From assembly GCF_011378855.1 (NCBI RefSeq), contig NZ_WTLB01000008.1, positions 44,184 to 108,183 on the forward strand: a stretch of 64,000 nucleotides of DNA, given 5' to 3'. The first letter of the stretch is position 1. Each line of letters opens with the position of its first letter. This DNA is from Pseudoalteromonas sp. Z1A8 (lineage in GTDB: Bacteria; Pseudomonadota; Gammaproteobacteria; Enterobacterales; Alteromonadaceae). A model generated the notes under the pieces. That model saw only the letters and a program-made list of their open reading frames with translations, made no database searches and had not been told where the DNA came from. A program made the translations under genes and the position numbers. Positions 53,845 to 63,340 of the stretch are shown here, piece after piece.

Positions 53845-56139
53845 ATGAGTGATACAGATACCTTGCTAATGCAAGGAATTGAGCAACAAACAATGGGGCG
53901 TTTTACCGAAGACGCCTATTTAAATTATTCCATGTACGTAATCATGGATCGTGCCCTACCGCATGTAGGTGACGGCCTAAAGCCAGTACAGCGTCGTATT
54001 ATTTATGCGATGAGCGAACTGGGTTTATCGGCTAACGCTAAGTACAAAAAATCAGCCCGTACCGTGGGTGATGTACTCGGTAAATACCATCCACATGGCG
54101 ACAGCGCATGTTACGAAGCAATGGTATTAATGGCGCAGCCGTTTTCTTATCGCTACCCATTGGTAGACGGGCAAGGAAACTGGGGCGCGGCAGATGACCC
54201 TAAATCGTTTGCAGCAATGCGTTATACCGAAGCGCGTTTATCTAAGTTTTCAGAAGTACTATTAAAAGAGCTTGGCCAAGGCACCGTAGATTGGACACCA
54301 AACTTTGATGGCACGATGGACGAACCTGTTGTACTGCCTTCTCGTTTACCGCATATTTTACTAAACGGTATAACGGGTATTGCCGTAGGTATGGCAACCG
54401 ATATTCCGCCACATAACGTACGTGAAGTGGCTAGTGCATGTTGTTTATTACTTGATAAACCAAAAACAGAGCTTGAAGAATTACTTGAGCTTGTACATGC
54501 ACCAGATTACCCAACAGATGCTGAAATAATTACCCCAAAAGCCGATATTCATAAAATATATAAAACCGGTCGTGGGTCTATCAAAATGCGTGCGGTTTAT
54601 ACCGAAGAGCATGGTGATATTGTTATTACAGCGCTGCCGCATCAATGTTCTGGTGGTAAAGTACTTGAGCAAATTGCAGCGCAAATGAACGCTAAAAAAT
54701 TACCAATGATTGCCGATTTACGTGACGAGTCAGATCACGAAAATCCAACGCGCATTGTAATTATTCCGCGCTCAAACCGCATTAAAGCTGAGCCATTAAT
54801 GGCGCATTTATTTGCAACCACCGATCTTGAAAAAAATTACCGCGTAAACTTAAACATGCTAGGCCTCGATGGCCGCCCGCAAGTTAAAGATTTACGCTGT
54901 ATTTTAAGTGAGTGGCTAATATTTAGACGCGAAACAGTGCGTCGTCGTTTGCAGTATCGTTTAGATAAAGTATTAGCGCGTCTACATATTTTAGAGGGTT
55001 TATTAGCCGCCTTTTTAAATATTGATGAAGTGATTGAGATAATTCGCAGCGAAGATAAACCAAAGCCTGTATTAATGGAGCGCTTTGATTTAACTGATAC
55101 ACAAGCAGAAGCAATTTTAGAATTAAAACTTCGTCATTTAGCCAAGCTTGAAGAGTTTAAAATTCGTGGTGAGCAAGACGAACTGGCCAAAGAGCGTGAT
55201 AAATTAGCGCAAATATTAGGCTCAGAACGTCGTATGTCGACACTGCTTAAAAAAGAAATTCAAGAAGCCGCTGAAATGTACGGTGACGATCGTCGCTCAC
55301 CAGTGATTGAGCGCTCAGAAGCTAAAGCACTTAACGAAAAAGATTTAATTCCATCAGAGTCAGTTACTGTAGTGCTATCAGATAAAGGCTGGGCACGTGT
55401 TGGTAAAGGTCATGACTTAGATGTACAAGGCTTAAATTACCGCTCAGGTGATGCCTTTAGAGCCTCGGCTCGTGGTAAGAGTAATCAACCGGCTGTATTT
55501 TTAGATTCAGCAGGGCGAGCGTTTGCAACCGATGCCCATAGCCTACCTTCGGCGCGTAGCCAGGGCGAGCCAATGACAGGTCGTTTTAACTTAACACCAG
55601 GTGCTAATTTTGAGCATGTGGTAATGAGTGAAGACGAGCAAGTATTGCTTATGGCGTCAGACGCAGGTTACGGCTTTATTACCGACTTTAAAGACTTAGT
55701 TAGTAAAAACAAAAATGGTAAAGCGTTGGTAAGCGTCCCTAAAGGTGGAATATTACTTTCTCCTATTAGAGTGAACGATGTTGCTAGCGATTACTGTATG
55801 GCTATTTCTAACGAAGGTCGAATGCTTTTATTTCCGCTACGTGACTTACCAAAATTAGGTAAGGGTAAAGGCAATAAAATAATTTCCATTCCGGGTGCTA
55901 AAGTACAAGCCCGCGAAGAGTTTGTAAAAGTGCTTGCTGTTGTGCCACAAGGAAGCAGTGTTACGCTTCATGCTGGCAAACGTAAACTAACACTTAAACC
56001 AAGCGATTTAGAGCATTATCATGGTGAACGAGGGCGTAGGGGTAATAAACTACCGCGTGGCTTACAACGTGTTGACGAAGCTGTTGTGGAGTTAACACCT
56101 CAAGATGATGAGCCTGTAGAAGTAATTAATGAAGAATAA
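53845..56139 (+). CDS. parC: DNA topoisomerase IV subunit A
   Basis: DNA cleavage subunit of topoisomerase IV. The 764-residue protein begins [20 protein letters not shown] and has the catalytic Tyr127 in [11 protein letters not shown], seven residues later than in E. coli because of a longer N-terminus. The quinolone-resistance region reads [13 protein letters not shown], with wild-type Ser and Glu. The C-terminal propeller is shorter than in GyrA, as expected. Ten bases after the sugar dehydrogenase, and followed by a terminator. Confidence 0.97.
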   Translation: MSDTDTLLMQGIEQQTMGRFTEDAYLNYSMYVIMDRALPHVGDGLKPVQRRIIYAMSELGLSANAKYKKSARTVGDVLGKYHPHGDSACYEAMVLMAQPFSYRYPLVDGQGNWGAADDPKSFAAMRYTEARLSKFSEVLLKELGQGTVDWTPNFDGTMDEPVVLPSRLPHILLNGITGIAVGMATDIPPHNVREVASACCLLLDKPKTELEELLELVHAPDYPTDAEIITPKADIHKIYKTGRGSIKMRAVYTEEHGDIVITALPHQCSGGKVLEQIAAQMNAKKLPMIADLRDESDHENPTRIVIIPRSNRIKAEPLMAHLFATTDLEKNYRVNLNMLGLDGRPQVKDLRCILSEWLIFRRETVRRRLQYRLDKVLARLHILEGLLAAFLNIDEVIEIIRSEDKPKPVLMERFDLTDTQAEAILELKLRHLAKLEEFKIRGEQDELAKERDKLAQILGSERRMSTLLKKEIQEAAEMYGDDRRSPVIERSEAKALNEKDLIPSESVTVVLSDKGWARVGKGHDLDVQGLNYRSGDAFRASARGKSNQPAVFLDSAGRAFATDAHSLPSARSQGEPMTGRFNLTPGANFEHVVMSEDEQVLLMASDAGYGFITDFKDLVSKNKNGKALVSVPKGGILLSPIRVNDVASDYCMAISNEGRMLLFPLRDLPKLGKGKGNKIISIPGAKVQAREEFVKVLAVVPQGSSVTLHAGKRKLTLKPSDLEHYHGERGRRGNKLPRGLQRVDEAVVELTPQDDEPVEVINEE

Positions 56140-56159
56140 TTGATTACTTTTATATGATT

Positions 56160-56190
56160 AAAAACGGTCTGCATTTGCAGGCCGTTTTTG
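56160..56190 (+). terminator. Intrinsic terminator of parC
   Basis: AAAAACGG-T-CTGC and GCAG-G-CCGTTTTT pair around an ATTT loop (one T-G wobble), followed by GTTTT. Confidence 0.88.
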
Positions 56191-56233
56191 TTTTAAAACC
56201 ATTTTAAAACCATTTTAAAACCATTTTAAAGCA
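56191..56233. repeat. 11-bp tandem repeat, 3.9 copies
   Basis: Units TTTTAAAACCA at 56191-56201, 56202-56212 and 56213-56223 are identical; a fourth, degenerate unit TTTTAAAGCA ends at about 56233. It lies directly behind the parC terminator. Confidence 0.9.
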
Positions 56234-56343
56234 ATATTAAAACAAGCAGCTTAAATATTTCAGCGTACACTTGTGCGCTATTGACTCGTTTGTGTCACAA
56301 AATAACGCTATAATAATCATAATTGATTTTTGGAGAAGCCCAT

Positions 56344-57057
56344 TTGCTAGCTGTTATACGCGTTTTTATTATGCTGCTGTTTATATTATTCAGTTGTATT
56401 TTTGGTTTATTACTTTCAATTGTAAGGCCATTTCATCCTAATAATGTACATATTATAGCGGGTTGGTTTGGCTCAATGGCTAAAATGATTGGCGTTAAAT
56501 TAGTTTTAACACGTCATCAAGATGCCGTTGATCCTGGTCCTGCGGTTTATGTTGCTAATCATCAAAATAGCTACGACTTATTTACAGTGCCAGCCATGGT
56601 GCCAAAAAACTGCGTTAGTTTAGGTAAGAAGAGCTTAAAGTGGATCCCATTTTTTGGTCAGCTTTATTGGTTGTCGGGTAATATATTAATAGACAGATCG
56701 AATCGCTCTAAAGCGGCAGGAACTATTTCAAAAGCAGCCGAAAAAATTAAAAATAATGGCTTATCTGTATGGATGTTTCCAGAAGGCACTCGAAGCTATG
56801 GAAGAGGCCTGCTACCATTTAAAACGGGCGCATTTCACACCGCAATGAGCGCAGATGTACCCATAATTCCGGTATGTATGAATACAACACATAAAACCAT
56901 TAAGCTAAATCGTTGGGATAATGGTACAATTCACATCGAAATGTTAGCGCCTATACCGCTTGATAAAGAAATTAGCGCGCGTGAGCATGCTAAAAGCGTG
57001 CATAGCATTATGGCTGCTAAAATAACTGAATTAGATGCTCAAGTGAGAGAAAAATAA
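56344..57057 (+). CDS. plsC: 1-acylglycerol-3-phosphate acyltransferase
   Basis: Makes phosphatidic acid from lysophosphatidic acid at the inner membrane. From a TTG start at 56344 the protein has 237 residues and aligns with E. coli PlsC from its first residue (MLAVIRVFIMLLF). The HX4D motif is NHQNSYD (His73, Asp78) and the second motif is FPEGTRS. GGAG lies nine bases before the TTG; a longer in-frame start at 56323 would precede that ribosome site and adds seven unrelated residues. Its stop overlaps the rraB start as TAATG. Confidence 0.93.
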   Translation: MLAVIRVFIMLLFILFSCIFGLLLSIVRPFHPNNVHIIAGWFGSMAKMIGVKLVLTRHQDAVDPGPAVYVANHQNSYDLFTVPAMVPKNCVSLGKKSLKWIPFFGQLYWLSGNILIDRSNRSKAAGTISKAAEKIKNNGLSVWMFPEGTRSYGRGLLPFKTGAFHTAMSADVPIIPVCMNTTHKTIKLNRWDNGTIHIEMLAPIPLDKEISAREHAKSVHSIMAAKITELDAQVREK

Positions 57058-57392
57058 TGGAAAACTGGCGTGAAATAAGTGAAGACATCGTAAGTTCACT
57101 ACTTGAAGATGGGTCAGACCCTGAAATACTTTATGAAGTAGAGCACCACTTTGTGTGTGAAGACTTTCCTAAGTTAGAGCAAGCTGCACTTGCTGCTTTT
57201 AAATTGGGTTACGATGTTGAAGAACCAGCAGAGCTTGAGCTTGAAGACGGTAACAAAATTTGGAGCTTTGACATTGTAGTTGAAGCTGAGCTAGACGTAG
57301 ACGTTATTATGGAAGACGTTGATAAGTTAGCGCAACTAGCCGTTGAGTGCGAAGTTGAGTACGACGGCTGGGGCACTTACTTTCAAGAGTAA
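57057..57392 (+). CDS. rraB: Ribonuclease E inhibitor RraB
   Basis: Binds the C-terminal scaffold of RNase E and dampens RNA turnover. The 111-residue protein is very acidic, as the family is, and shows SEDIVSSLLEDGSDPEILY and the C-terminal CEVEYDGWGTYF. It starts on the last base of the plsC stop codon (TAATG), a tight translational coupling. A perfect terminator follows. Confidence 0.93.
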   Translation: MENWREISEDIVSSLLEDGSDPEILYEVEHHFVCEDFPKLEQAALAAFKLGYDVEEPAELELEDGNKIWSFDIVVEAELDVDVIMEDVDKLAQLAVECEVEYDGWGTYFQE

Positions 57393-57424
57393 TGTAACTA
57401 ACGAGTGTTTAGATTAACTAATTT

Positions 57425-57456
57425 AAAAGCGAGTGTTGTAAAAACACTCGCTTTTT
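57425..57456 (+). terminator. Intrinsic terminator of plsC-rraB
   Basis: AAAAGCGAGTGTT and AACACTCGCTTTT form a 13-bp stem with a 5-nt loop and a T-run. Confidence 0.92.
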
Positions 57457-57494
57457 TGTGCCTATAATTAGGGGAGGGGTTATTTATCGAGGTT

Positions 57495-57665
57495 AAATAA
57501 TACCAATCTGCTTATATATGAGGTCTATTTAACGTTAAGAAAATTACGCTAGAACTAGGCAAAAATTTTTGTATCTAGTTGCTCTAAATAAAAAATTTTT
57601 AACGACGTTATAGTGCAATTTAATTCGTTAAATTGGTCAAAGATTTATGCAGGTTGGTATAAATA
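57495..57665. mobile_element. MITE-like element, 161 bp, with AAATA duplication
   Basis: Ends ATACCAATCTGC (57500-57511) and GCAGGTTGGTAT (57649-57660) are inverted repeats with one mismatch, flanked by the direct repeat AAATA (57495-57499 and 57661-57665). The inside holds a hairpin around AACTAG...CTAGTT (about 57554-57584) and no reading frame. I recall near-identical ATACCAATCTGC elements scattered in Pseudoalteromonas and Colwellia. Confidence 0.65.
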
Positions 57666-57843
57666 TCCTGCTGCAAACTCAACCACCAAAGATCAACACG
57701 CCCTAGCTAGAGAGTAATAAGCCTAAATATTTTAGTGTTTTAATATGCTAGTAAATCTCCTAATTAAATCTCCAAATTAAAGCTCCGGTTAGTTATTTAT
57801 TCGTACTAAATCTATTTTCAAACTAAGCTATATTAACGCTTAA

Positions 57844-58257
57844 TTGGTATGACCAGTTTTCCTCGGTTACAATTTTATCAAAAATAATTTTAGTTTATTC
57901 ATAAAGTATTAAGCTGTTTATGGAAAATTGGTAATAGAGCTCTTTGTTTGAAGCACTACTGTTTTCTGAAATTTTAAATAATTAGATTCGATAATTTGAA
58001 GGTATTCTATTTTCAACTCTATGATTTTGGTTGTTTATGTTTGGTTTTGTTGTGGTTTTTAGAATGTTCCACTGATCCCATGGTAACAATTAACTTGTTG
58101 ACATATTGGCAACAAAAAATATAGCCTTGTTTTACCAGTTTGGTGAAGGCTTTGGTAATGCTAATTTGAATCGTTTTAATTTATTATTGCTATTACCAAT
58201 TTTTTGAATCGAAAGTCTGTTTATACAATGCGTTTTAAGTTTGGTATTTACTACCAA
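57844..58257. promoter_or_regulatory. Cluster of TTGGTAA-like half-sites upstream of the alginate lyase
   Basis: The gene-free stretch 57661-58304 carries at least nine copies of TTGGTAA or a one-base variant, in both orientations: 57844 (TTGGTAT), 57928 (TTGGTAA), 58081 (TGGTAAC), 58106 (TTGGCAA), 58132 (TTACCAG), 58152 (TTGGTAA), 58193 (TTACCAA), 58241 (TTGGTAT) and 58252 (TACCAAG). The last two form a palindrome TTGGTA-N5-TACCAA at 58241-58257, 48 bases before the lyase start. This suggests binding sites for one regulator. No gene is present in the stretch. Confidence 0.5.
58098..58125 (+). promoter_or_regulatory. Candidate promoter of the alginate lyase
   Basis: A perfect -35 TTGACA (58098-58103) and TATAGC (58120-58125), 16 bases apart, give a good sigma-70 pattern and a 5' leader of about 170 bases. 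Half-sites of the TTGGTAA type flank it on both sides. Confidence 0.5.
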
Positions 58258-58304
58258 GTTAAGTTGTTAGGTTATTTGTATACAGATTTAAAGGAATAAA
58301 AATA

Positions 58305-59492
58305 ATGGTTAAATACAAAAAGTTACTTATTTGCTCTGCAATTGCTGCGAGCACTTCTTTTGCGCATGCTGCCACGATTGATAACTCGGGTTTTGAAGAT
58401 GGTTGGAGCGATTGGAATGAAACAGAGCCAGCAGCACTATCTTCAGACGCATATAAAGGCTCAAAGTCACTGAAAATACAAGGCAGCCCAGGGCGTGTTT
58501 ACCAGAATGTAGATGTAGATCGAAATACTCAGTACACGTTAAGTGCGTACGTACTTGGTAAGGGACAAATCGGCATTAATGATCTTAATGGTTTGTTTAA
58601 AAGTGAGAAATTTAACGTTTCTTCGTGGACAAAAGTATCTAAAACTTTCACTACAGCTAGCACTAATTCATTGCAAGTATTTGCTAAGCATGACAATAGC
58701 TCAAACGATGTTCGCTTTGACAGCTTTTCATTAACTAAGGGAAGTTCTTCTGGCGGCGGAGACTCGGGTGGTGGTGATACTGGCGGTGGCGACACTGGTA
58801 GTGGTTCCGGCATAGCAAGCAATATCACCAACGGTAGTATTTTTGACCTTGAAGGTAACGATCCTCATCCATTAGTAAATAGCGACACTTTAGAGTTTGT
58901 ACCTCTAGAAGCGCGTCATATTACTCCAAACGGGAATGGCTGGCGTCATGAATATAAAGTAAAAGAAAGTGCACGTGTTGCAATGACCGAAACCTATGAG
59001 GTTTTTGAGGCAACTGTAAAAGTTGAAATGTCAGATGGTGGTAAAACGATTATTTCTCAGCACCACGCTAGCGATACGGGTACTATTTCAAAAGTATATG
59101 TTTCAGATACAGATGAATCAGGCTTTGATGATAGCGTAGCGGATAACGGAATTTTTGACGTTTATGTTCGCTTGCGTAACACCAATGGTAAAGAAGAAAA
59201 GCATGCACTGGGTACTATCAAAAGTGGTGGTTCATTTAATCTAAAAGTAGTTAATAATTACGGTGATGTAGATGTGGCTGCATTAGGTACTACCTTTGGT
59301 ATTCCGGTAGAAGATGATTCAGAATCTTACTTCAAGTTTGGTAATTACCTACAATCACAAGACCCGTACACACTAGATGAATGTGGCGAATCAGGTAACT
59401 CAGATTCATTTAAAGAGTGCTTTAAAGATTTAGGAATTACAAAAGCTAAAGTGACAATGACTAACGTTAGTTATACGCGTAAAACTAACTAA
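58305..59492 (+). CDS. Alginate lyase, PL18 family, with N-terminal carbohydrate-binding module
   Basis: Secreted enzyme that cleaves alginate by beta-elimination. The 395-residue precursor has a signal peptide ending AHA (residue 23), a carbohydrate-binding-like domain (about 24-145, starting IDNSGFEDGWSDW), a Gly/Asp/Thr/Ser linker (about 146-170) and a catalytic domain (about 171-395). The last contains NGNGWRHEYKVKESARVAM, KTIISQHHASDTGTISKVY and YFKFGNYLQSQDPYT, which I recognise from PL18 lyases of Pseudoalteromonas such as aly-SJ02, whose catalytic Tyr lies in the last block. In that enzyme the N-terminal domain is cleaved off during maturation; the same is likely here. It stands alone, with no transporter or other lyase beside it. 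Confidence 0.92.
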   Translation: MVKYKKLLICSAIAASTSFAHAATIDNSGFEDGWSDWNETEPAALSSDAYKGSKSLKIQGSPGRVYQNVDVDRNTQYTLSAYVLGKGQIGINDLNGLFKSEKFNVSSWTKVSKTFTTASTNSLQVFAKHDNSSNDVRFDSFSLTKGSSSGGGDSGGGDTGGGDTGSGSGIASNITNGSIFDLEGNDPHPLVNSDTLEFVPLEARHITPNGNGWRHEYKVKESARVAMTETYEVFEATVKVEMSDGGKTIISQHHASDTGTISKVYVSDTDESGFDDSVADNGIFDVYVRLRNTNGKEEKHALGTIKSGGSFNLKVVNNYGDVDVAALGTTFGIPVEDDSESYFKFGNYLQSQDPYTLDECGESGNSDSFKECFKDLGITKAKVTMTNVSYTRKTN

Positions 59493-59522
59493 CTAATTAA
59501 TTATTTAGTTATTAAGTAGTTT

Positions 59523-59559
59523 AAAAGGCCACTCAGTTTAAAGTTGAGTGGCTTTTTTT
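59523..59559. terminator. Bidirectional intrinsic terminator
   Basis: GCCACTCA (59528-59535) and TGAGTGGC (59545-59552) pair around a 9-nt loop, with AAAAG before and TTTTTTT after. It lies between the convergent lyase and zntB genes. Confidence 0.85.
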
Positions 59560-59586
59560 AATACTTTTTAAATGTATAAAATTAAT

Positions 59587-60558
59587 TTATAACCATTTTT
59601 TATTTTTAAAATACACACCAATACCGCCAGTAAGTACAATCAAAAATATAACAAACGCACTAAATGCATAGGGGCTCTCGGTACCTGGAATACCTCCTAC
59701 GTTTACACCTAACAGGCCGGTTAAAAAGCCTAAAGGTAAAAACAATGCAGCCACAACCGACATTACATACATACGCTGATTTAATTGCTCAGACACTTGG
59801 TTAGTGATTGTTTGCTGAATGATTTGCGCACGTTCAATAGAGCTGTCCAGTTCCTCTAAATAACGAATAAGTAAGTTAGTGGTTTCGTTAAGCTTTGCTT
59901 TATCGTCATCTAGTAGCCACGGATAGTGATTATTTACCATTGAGCTGAGTGCTTCTTTTTGCGGTTTTAAATAGCGCTTTAAAGCGATGGTTTGGCGGCG
60001 CAATTGCGATAAACCTTGGTTATCAAATTTTTTGCTTGGCTCATCTATTTCTTCTTCAAATTCGTCAAGTGTTTCATCTAGTGAGTCTATAACGCTTTGC
60101 ATACGTGAGGTTAGTTTTTGCGTTATAGAGCATACAAGCTCAGAAATATTGCATGGGCCTTTATTTTCATTTAAACAGGCCAGTGTATCTTGCACCGATA
60201 GTAAACGGCGCTTACGGGTGGTAATTAAAATATTTTCGCTGATGAATAAACGGATTGAAACCATGTCTTCAGGGCTTTGTGCTGGATTTAAATTAACACC
60301 TCGTAAAAATAACATGTGCCCATTAGTTGTGGCCGTAATGCGCGGGCGTGTTTCATCAGCAATTAAAGAATCTAGCTCGTAATCGGTTAGGTGAGACTGT
60401 GCTTTTAACCAGTCGACGGCTTCACTTTGGCTATAATCCATATGAACCCAAAGTTTACCTTGGCCTGGTTGCCAGCTATTTAGCTCATTAGTGCTTTCAA
60501 TAGAGCGTGCGCCACCTTTTTCGTCAAGCACAAGGGCATGTAGTAAACCATTAATCAT
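59587..60558 (-). CDS. zntB: Zinc transporter ZntB (CorA family)
   Basis: Pentameric inner-membrane zinc transporter of the CorA-MIT superfamily. The 323-residue protein has the large N-terminal cytoplasmic domain, a long stalk helix (about 150-260, with SLDETLDEFEEEID) and two C-terminal membrane helices joined by the loop GVNVGGIPG, the ZntB form of the GxN signature. The RMYVMSVVAALFLPLGFLTG stretch precedes it. Monocistronic, divergent from the rimB-like gene. Confidence 0.92.
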   Translation of the reverse strand: MINGLLHALVLDEKGGARSIESTNELNSWQPGQGKLWVHMDYSQSEAVDWLKAQSHLTDYELDSLIADETRPRITATTNGHMLFLRGVNLNPAQSPEDMVSIRLFISENILITTRKRRLLSVQDTLACLNENKGPCNISELVCSITQKLTSRMQSVIDSLDETLDEFEEEIDEPSKKFDNQGLSQLRRQTIALKRYLKPQKEALSSMVNNHYPWLLDDDKAKLNETTNLLIRYLEELDSSIERAQIIQQTITNQVSEQLNQRMYVMSVVAALFLPLGFLTGLLGVNVGGIPGTESPYAFSAFVIFLIVLTGGIGVYFKNKKWL

Positions 60559-60844
60559 AATTAATTCTCATAATAGTGTATTTTTAATACTGTTAACTAT
60601 AGTGTATCTACTTAGTTGCTTACAGACTTACCTTTACTTTTAATAAGTTAAGTTTAAATCGCAAAAAATATGCAGAGCCTCTGTGCTGAGTAAAGTGACA
60701 TAAAGTACTACTTAGCAAGGCACGCATTGTGTGACCAGTTGCTTAAAAAGATCAATTTAATTTACTAATCGACTAGATAAATTTATTTCGTTGGTGTTTT
60801 TTTGCCTGTAGCGTATAAGTCACTTTTTTATTAAGGGCACATTT

Positions 60845-61279
60845 ATGACAGCAAAGATCACAGTTGGTTGGCGTGAGTGGTTAAGTTTACCTGAGCTTGG
60901 CATCAACGAGATAAAAGCAAAAATTGATACAGGCGCTCGCACTTCATGTATTCATGCAATTAACATTGAAGAGTATGAAGAAGATGGCGAAAAATGGGTT
61001 AAATTTACAGCCCAACCACTGCAAGATGATGAGCAAACTCAAATTATTTGCAGAGCAAAAGTTAAAAAAATGAAGTACGTAACCAGCTCAAGTGGGCAAA
61101 AAGAGTTACGCTACTTTATAGAAACTACATTGCATGCAGGCGAACATAGTTGGCCGATAGAGCTTACTTTAACAAGCCGTGCAACAATGAAGTTTAGAAT
61201 GTTATTAGGGCGTACAGCCATGGAAAATCGTATAGTCGTTGACCCGGCTTTATCTCAACTATTAGGTCGTAAGGTTTAA
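60845..61279 (+). CDS. ATP-dependent zinc protease-like (RimB family)
   Basis: A 144-residue retropepsin-like protein of PF05618, named ATP-dependent zinc protease or RimB. It shows [22 protein letters not shown], then [11 protein letters not shown], the aspartic-protease-like DTGA, and [14 protein letters not shown] near the C-terminus. In other bacteria RimB works with RimK to control glutamate tails on ribosomal protein S6. rimK starts two bases after its stop, so the two are surely co-translated. AAGGG lies nine bases before the ATG. Confidence 0.88.
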   Translation: MTAKITVGWREWLSLPELGINEIKAKIDTGARTSCIHAINIEEYEEDGEKWVKFTAQPLQDDEQTQIICRAKVKKMKYVTSSSGQKELRYFIETTLHAGEHSWPIELTLTSRATMKFRMLLGRTAMENRIVVDPALSQLLGRKV

Positions 61280-61281
61280 CT

Positions 61282-62187
61282 ATGAAAATTGGTATTTTAT
61301 CTCGCAACAGAAAATTATATTCAACACGTCGCTTAATTGAGGCGGCAGAAGCACGCGGTCACGAAGTTAAAGTGATTGATGCATTGCGCTGCTACATGAA
61401 TATCAACTCTGAACAACCAGAAATTCACTATCGCGGTGAAAACTTAAAAGAATTTGACGCAATCGTCCCGCGTATTGGTGCATCAGTAACATTTTATGGC
61501 TGTTCGGTACTTCGTCAGTTTGAAATGATGGGTGTTTACCCGGTAAACGAATCAGTCGCTATTTCTCGTTCGCGCGACAAATTACGCTCACTACAATTAC
61601 TTTCGCGTAAAGGCGTTGGTATGCCAGTAACAGGCTTTGCTAGCAAACCAGATGATGTAAAAGACTTACTAGAAATGGTAGGTGGTGCACCGGTAGTAAT
61701 TAAGTTACTTGAAGGTACACAAGGCATTGGTGTTGTACTTGCTGAAACACGCAAAGCAGCTGAAAGTGTTATTGAAGCGTTTATGGGTTTAAAAGCCAAT
61801 ATTATGGTTCAAGAATATATTAAAGAAGCAGGCGGTGCAGACATTCGTTGTTTCGTATTAGGCGACAAAGTAATAGCCGCAATGAAACGCCAAGCACAAG
61901 AAGGTGAGTTCCGTTCTAACCTTCACCGTGGTGGTAGTGCTACATTGGTTCGCATTACGCCAGAGGAACGTAAAACGGCAGTAGCGGCGGCTAAATCAAT
62001 GGGCTTAAACGTAGCGGGTGTTGATTTACTTCGCTCATCTCGTGGACCATTAGTGATGGAAGTTAACTCATCACCAGGTTTAGAGGGCATTGAAATAGCA
62101 ACAGGTAAAGATATTGCAGGCATGGTGATTGATTTCATCGAAAAAAATGCTTCAAGTAAAGGAACAGCAACACGTGGCAAAGGTTAA
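61282..62187 (+). CDS. rimK: Ribosomal protein S6 glutamate ligase RimK
   Basis: ATP-grasp ligase that adds glutamate residues to the C-terminus of ribosomal protein S6 and makes poly-alpha-glutamate. The 301-residue length matches E. coli RimK (300). Motifs: [18 protein letters not shown], the ATP-grasp loop [32 protein letters not shown] and the metal site [14 protein letters not shown]. It is sandwiched between the protease-like gene and the aspartoacylase-like gene, with which it overlaps by 14 nt. Confidence 0.96.
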   Translation: MKIGILSRNRKLYSTRRLIEAAEARGHEVKVIDALRCYMNINSEQPEIHYRGENLKEFDAIVPRIGASVTFYGCSVLRQFEMMGVYPVNESVAISRSRDKLRSLQLLSRKGVGMPVTGFASKPDDVKDLLEMVGGAPVVIKLLEGTQGIGVVLAETRKAAESVIEAFMGLKANIMVQEYIKEAGGADIRCFVLGDKVIAAMKRQAQEGEFRSNLHRGGSATLVRITPEERKTAVAAAKSMGLNVAGVDLLRSSRGPLVMEVNSSPGLEGIEIATGKDIAGMVIDFIEKNASSKGTATRGKG

Positions 62188-63232
62188 AATTAACCGCCCT
62201 TTTTCCTTATTAGGAGAAAGTGTAGGCGTAGGCGAGCGTAAAACGCTTGCCTTAGAGGCAGCTAAACTTTACACCCATTCACCCCTTAATATTCCTATTG
62301 AAGTGGTTAACGGTGTAATGGAAGGTCCTGTGCTTATGGTGTGTGCGGCTATTCATGGCGATGAGCTAAATGGCGTAGAAGTTGTACGCCAGTTAATTGC
62401 TAAAATAGATCCAAGCCAACTGCGCGGTACAATAATCGCTGTGCCTATTGTTAATGTGTTTGGCTTTATTCATAAATCGCGTTACTTACCAGACAGACGC
62501 GATATGAACCGTAGTTTCCCAGGTTCTGAGCGTGGCTCACTAGCTGGGCGTATGGCGTATATGTTTTTTAATCAAGTAGCGGTACATTGTACTCATATTA
62601 TTGATTTACATACGGGTGCTATTCATCGAACTAACTTACCGCAAATTCGCGCTAACTTAGAGGACGAAGCAACCGCTGAAATGGCTAAAGCATTTGGTAC
62701 GCCAGCAGTTATAAATGCATCATTGCGCAATGGTTCATTACGAAGTGAAGCTGCAAACCTAGGTATACCGGTTATAACCTATGAAGCAGGTGAAGCACTG
62801 CGTTTTGATCCGATCGCAATTGCGGCAGGTGTTCAGGGTGTTGATTATGTTATGCGTCACTTAAAAATGATCCGTGGCAAGCGTCCTAAAAAACTACCAG
62901 ATCCTATTATTGCAGGTTCAACAAGTTGGATACGTGCTGAAGTTGATGGCATTGTGCGTGCACAAGTATCATTAGGTGAGCATGTAACTAAAGGCCAAGT
63001 GCTTGCTTATATAAGTAGCCCACTGGGCGACTCTGAGCTAGAACTTTTAGCGCCGAAAGGCGGTATTGTTATTGGTCAGCAAACTATGCCGCTGGTAAAT
63101 GAGGGGGATGCAGTATTCCATCTTGCGTACTTTGCTAGTGATAATAGTTTAGTAGAGCAACAGCTAGAGAACTTTATTGACGAGATAAACGATTTAGATG
63201 AAGAGCTTAAAACAGCTGAGCTAAATAACTAA
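62174..63232 (+). CDS. Succinylglutamate desuccinylase/aspartoacylase family protein
   Basis: A 352-residue M14-like zinc amidohydrolase of the AstE/AspA family. Zinc ligands are visible in [12 protein letters not shown] (His, Glu) and IIDLHTGA (His); further blocks are DMNRSFPG and [13 protein letters not shown]. The C-terminal domain (about 270-350) resembles a lipoyl-like barrel ([20 protein letters not shown]). I start at the GTG at 62174, with AAAGGA upstream; it overlaps rimK by 14 nt, while a longer start at 62129 would overlap by 59. Because it is tied to rimK, an N-acyl-amino acid or glutamate-containing substrate is plausible, but unproven. Confidence 0.85.
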   Translation: MAKVKINRPFSLLGESVGVGERKTLALEAAKLYTHSPLNIPIEVVNGVMEGPVLMVCAAIHGDELNGVEVVRQLIAKIDPSQLRGTIIAVPIVNVFGFIHKSRYLPDRRDMNRSFPGSERGSLAGRMAYMFFNQVAVHCTHIIDLHTGAIHRTNLPQIRANLEDEATAEMAKAFGTPAVINASLRNGSLRSEAANLGIPVITYEAGEALRFDPIAIAAGVQGVDYVMRHLKMIRGKRPKKLPDPIIAGSTSWIRAEVDGIVRAQVSLGEHVTKGQVLAYISSPLGDSELELLAPKGGIVIGQQTMPLVNEGDAVFHLAYFASDNSLVEQQLENFIDEINDLDEELKTAELNN

Positions 63233-63264
63233 TAGCTAAACTAAATTCTGTTTAGCTAAGCATT

Positions 63265-63307
63265 AAAAAGCCGCAGTAGGTAATTAATTACTTACTGCGG
63301 CTTTTTT
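63265..63307. terminator. Bidirectional intrinsic terminator
   Basis: AAAAAGCCGCAGTA (63265-63278) and TACTGCGGCTTTTT (63293-63306) form a 14-bp stem; the loop contains the self-complementary TAATTAATTA. It separates the rimK operon and the convergent MscS gene. Confidence 0.9.
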
Positions 63308-63340
63308 GTGAGTATTGCTTTATAAACGATGCTTTTTAAA

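Noticed and set aside
58529..58831. Proline-rich 100-residue frame opposite the alginate lyase
   Set aside because: It is the antisense reading of the Gly/Asp/Ser linker codons; it has no ribosome site and no family similarity.
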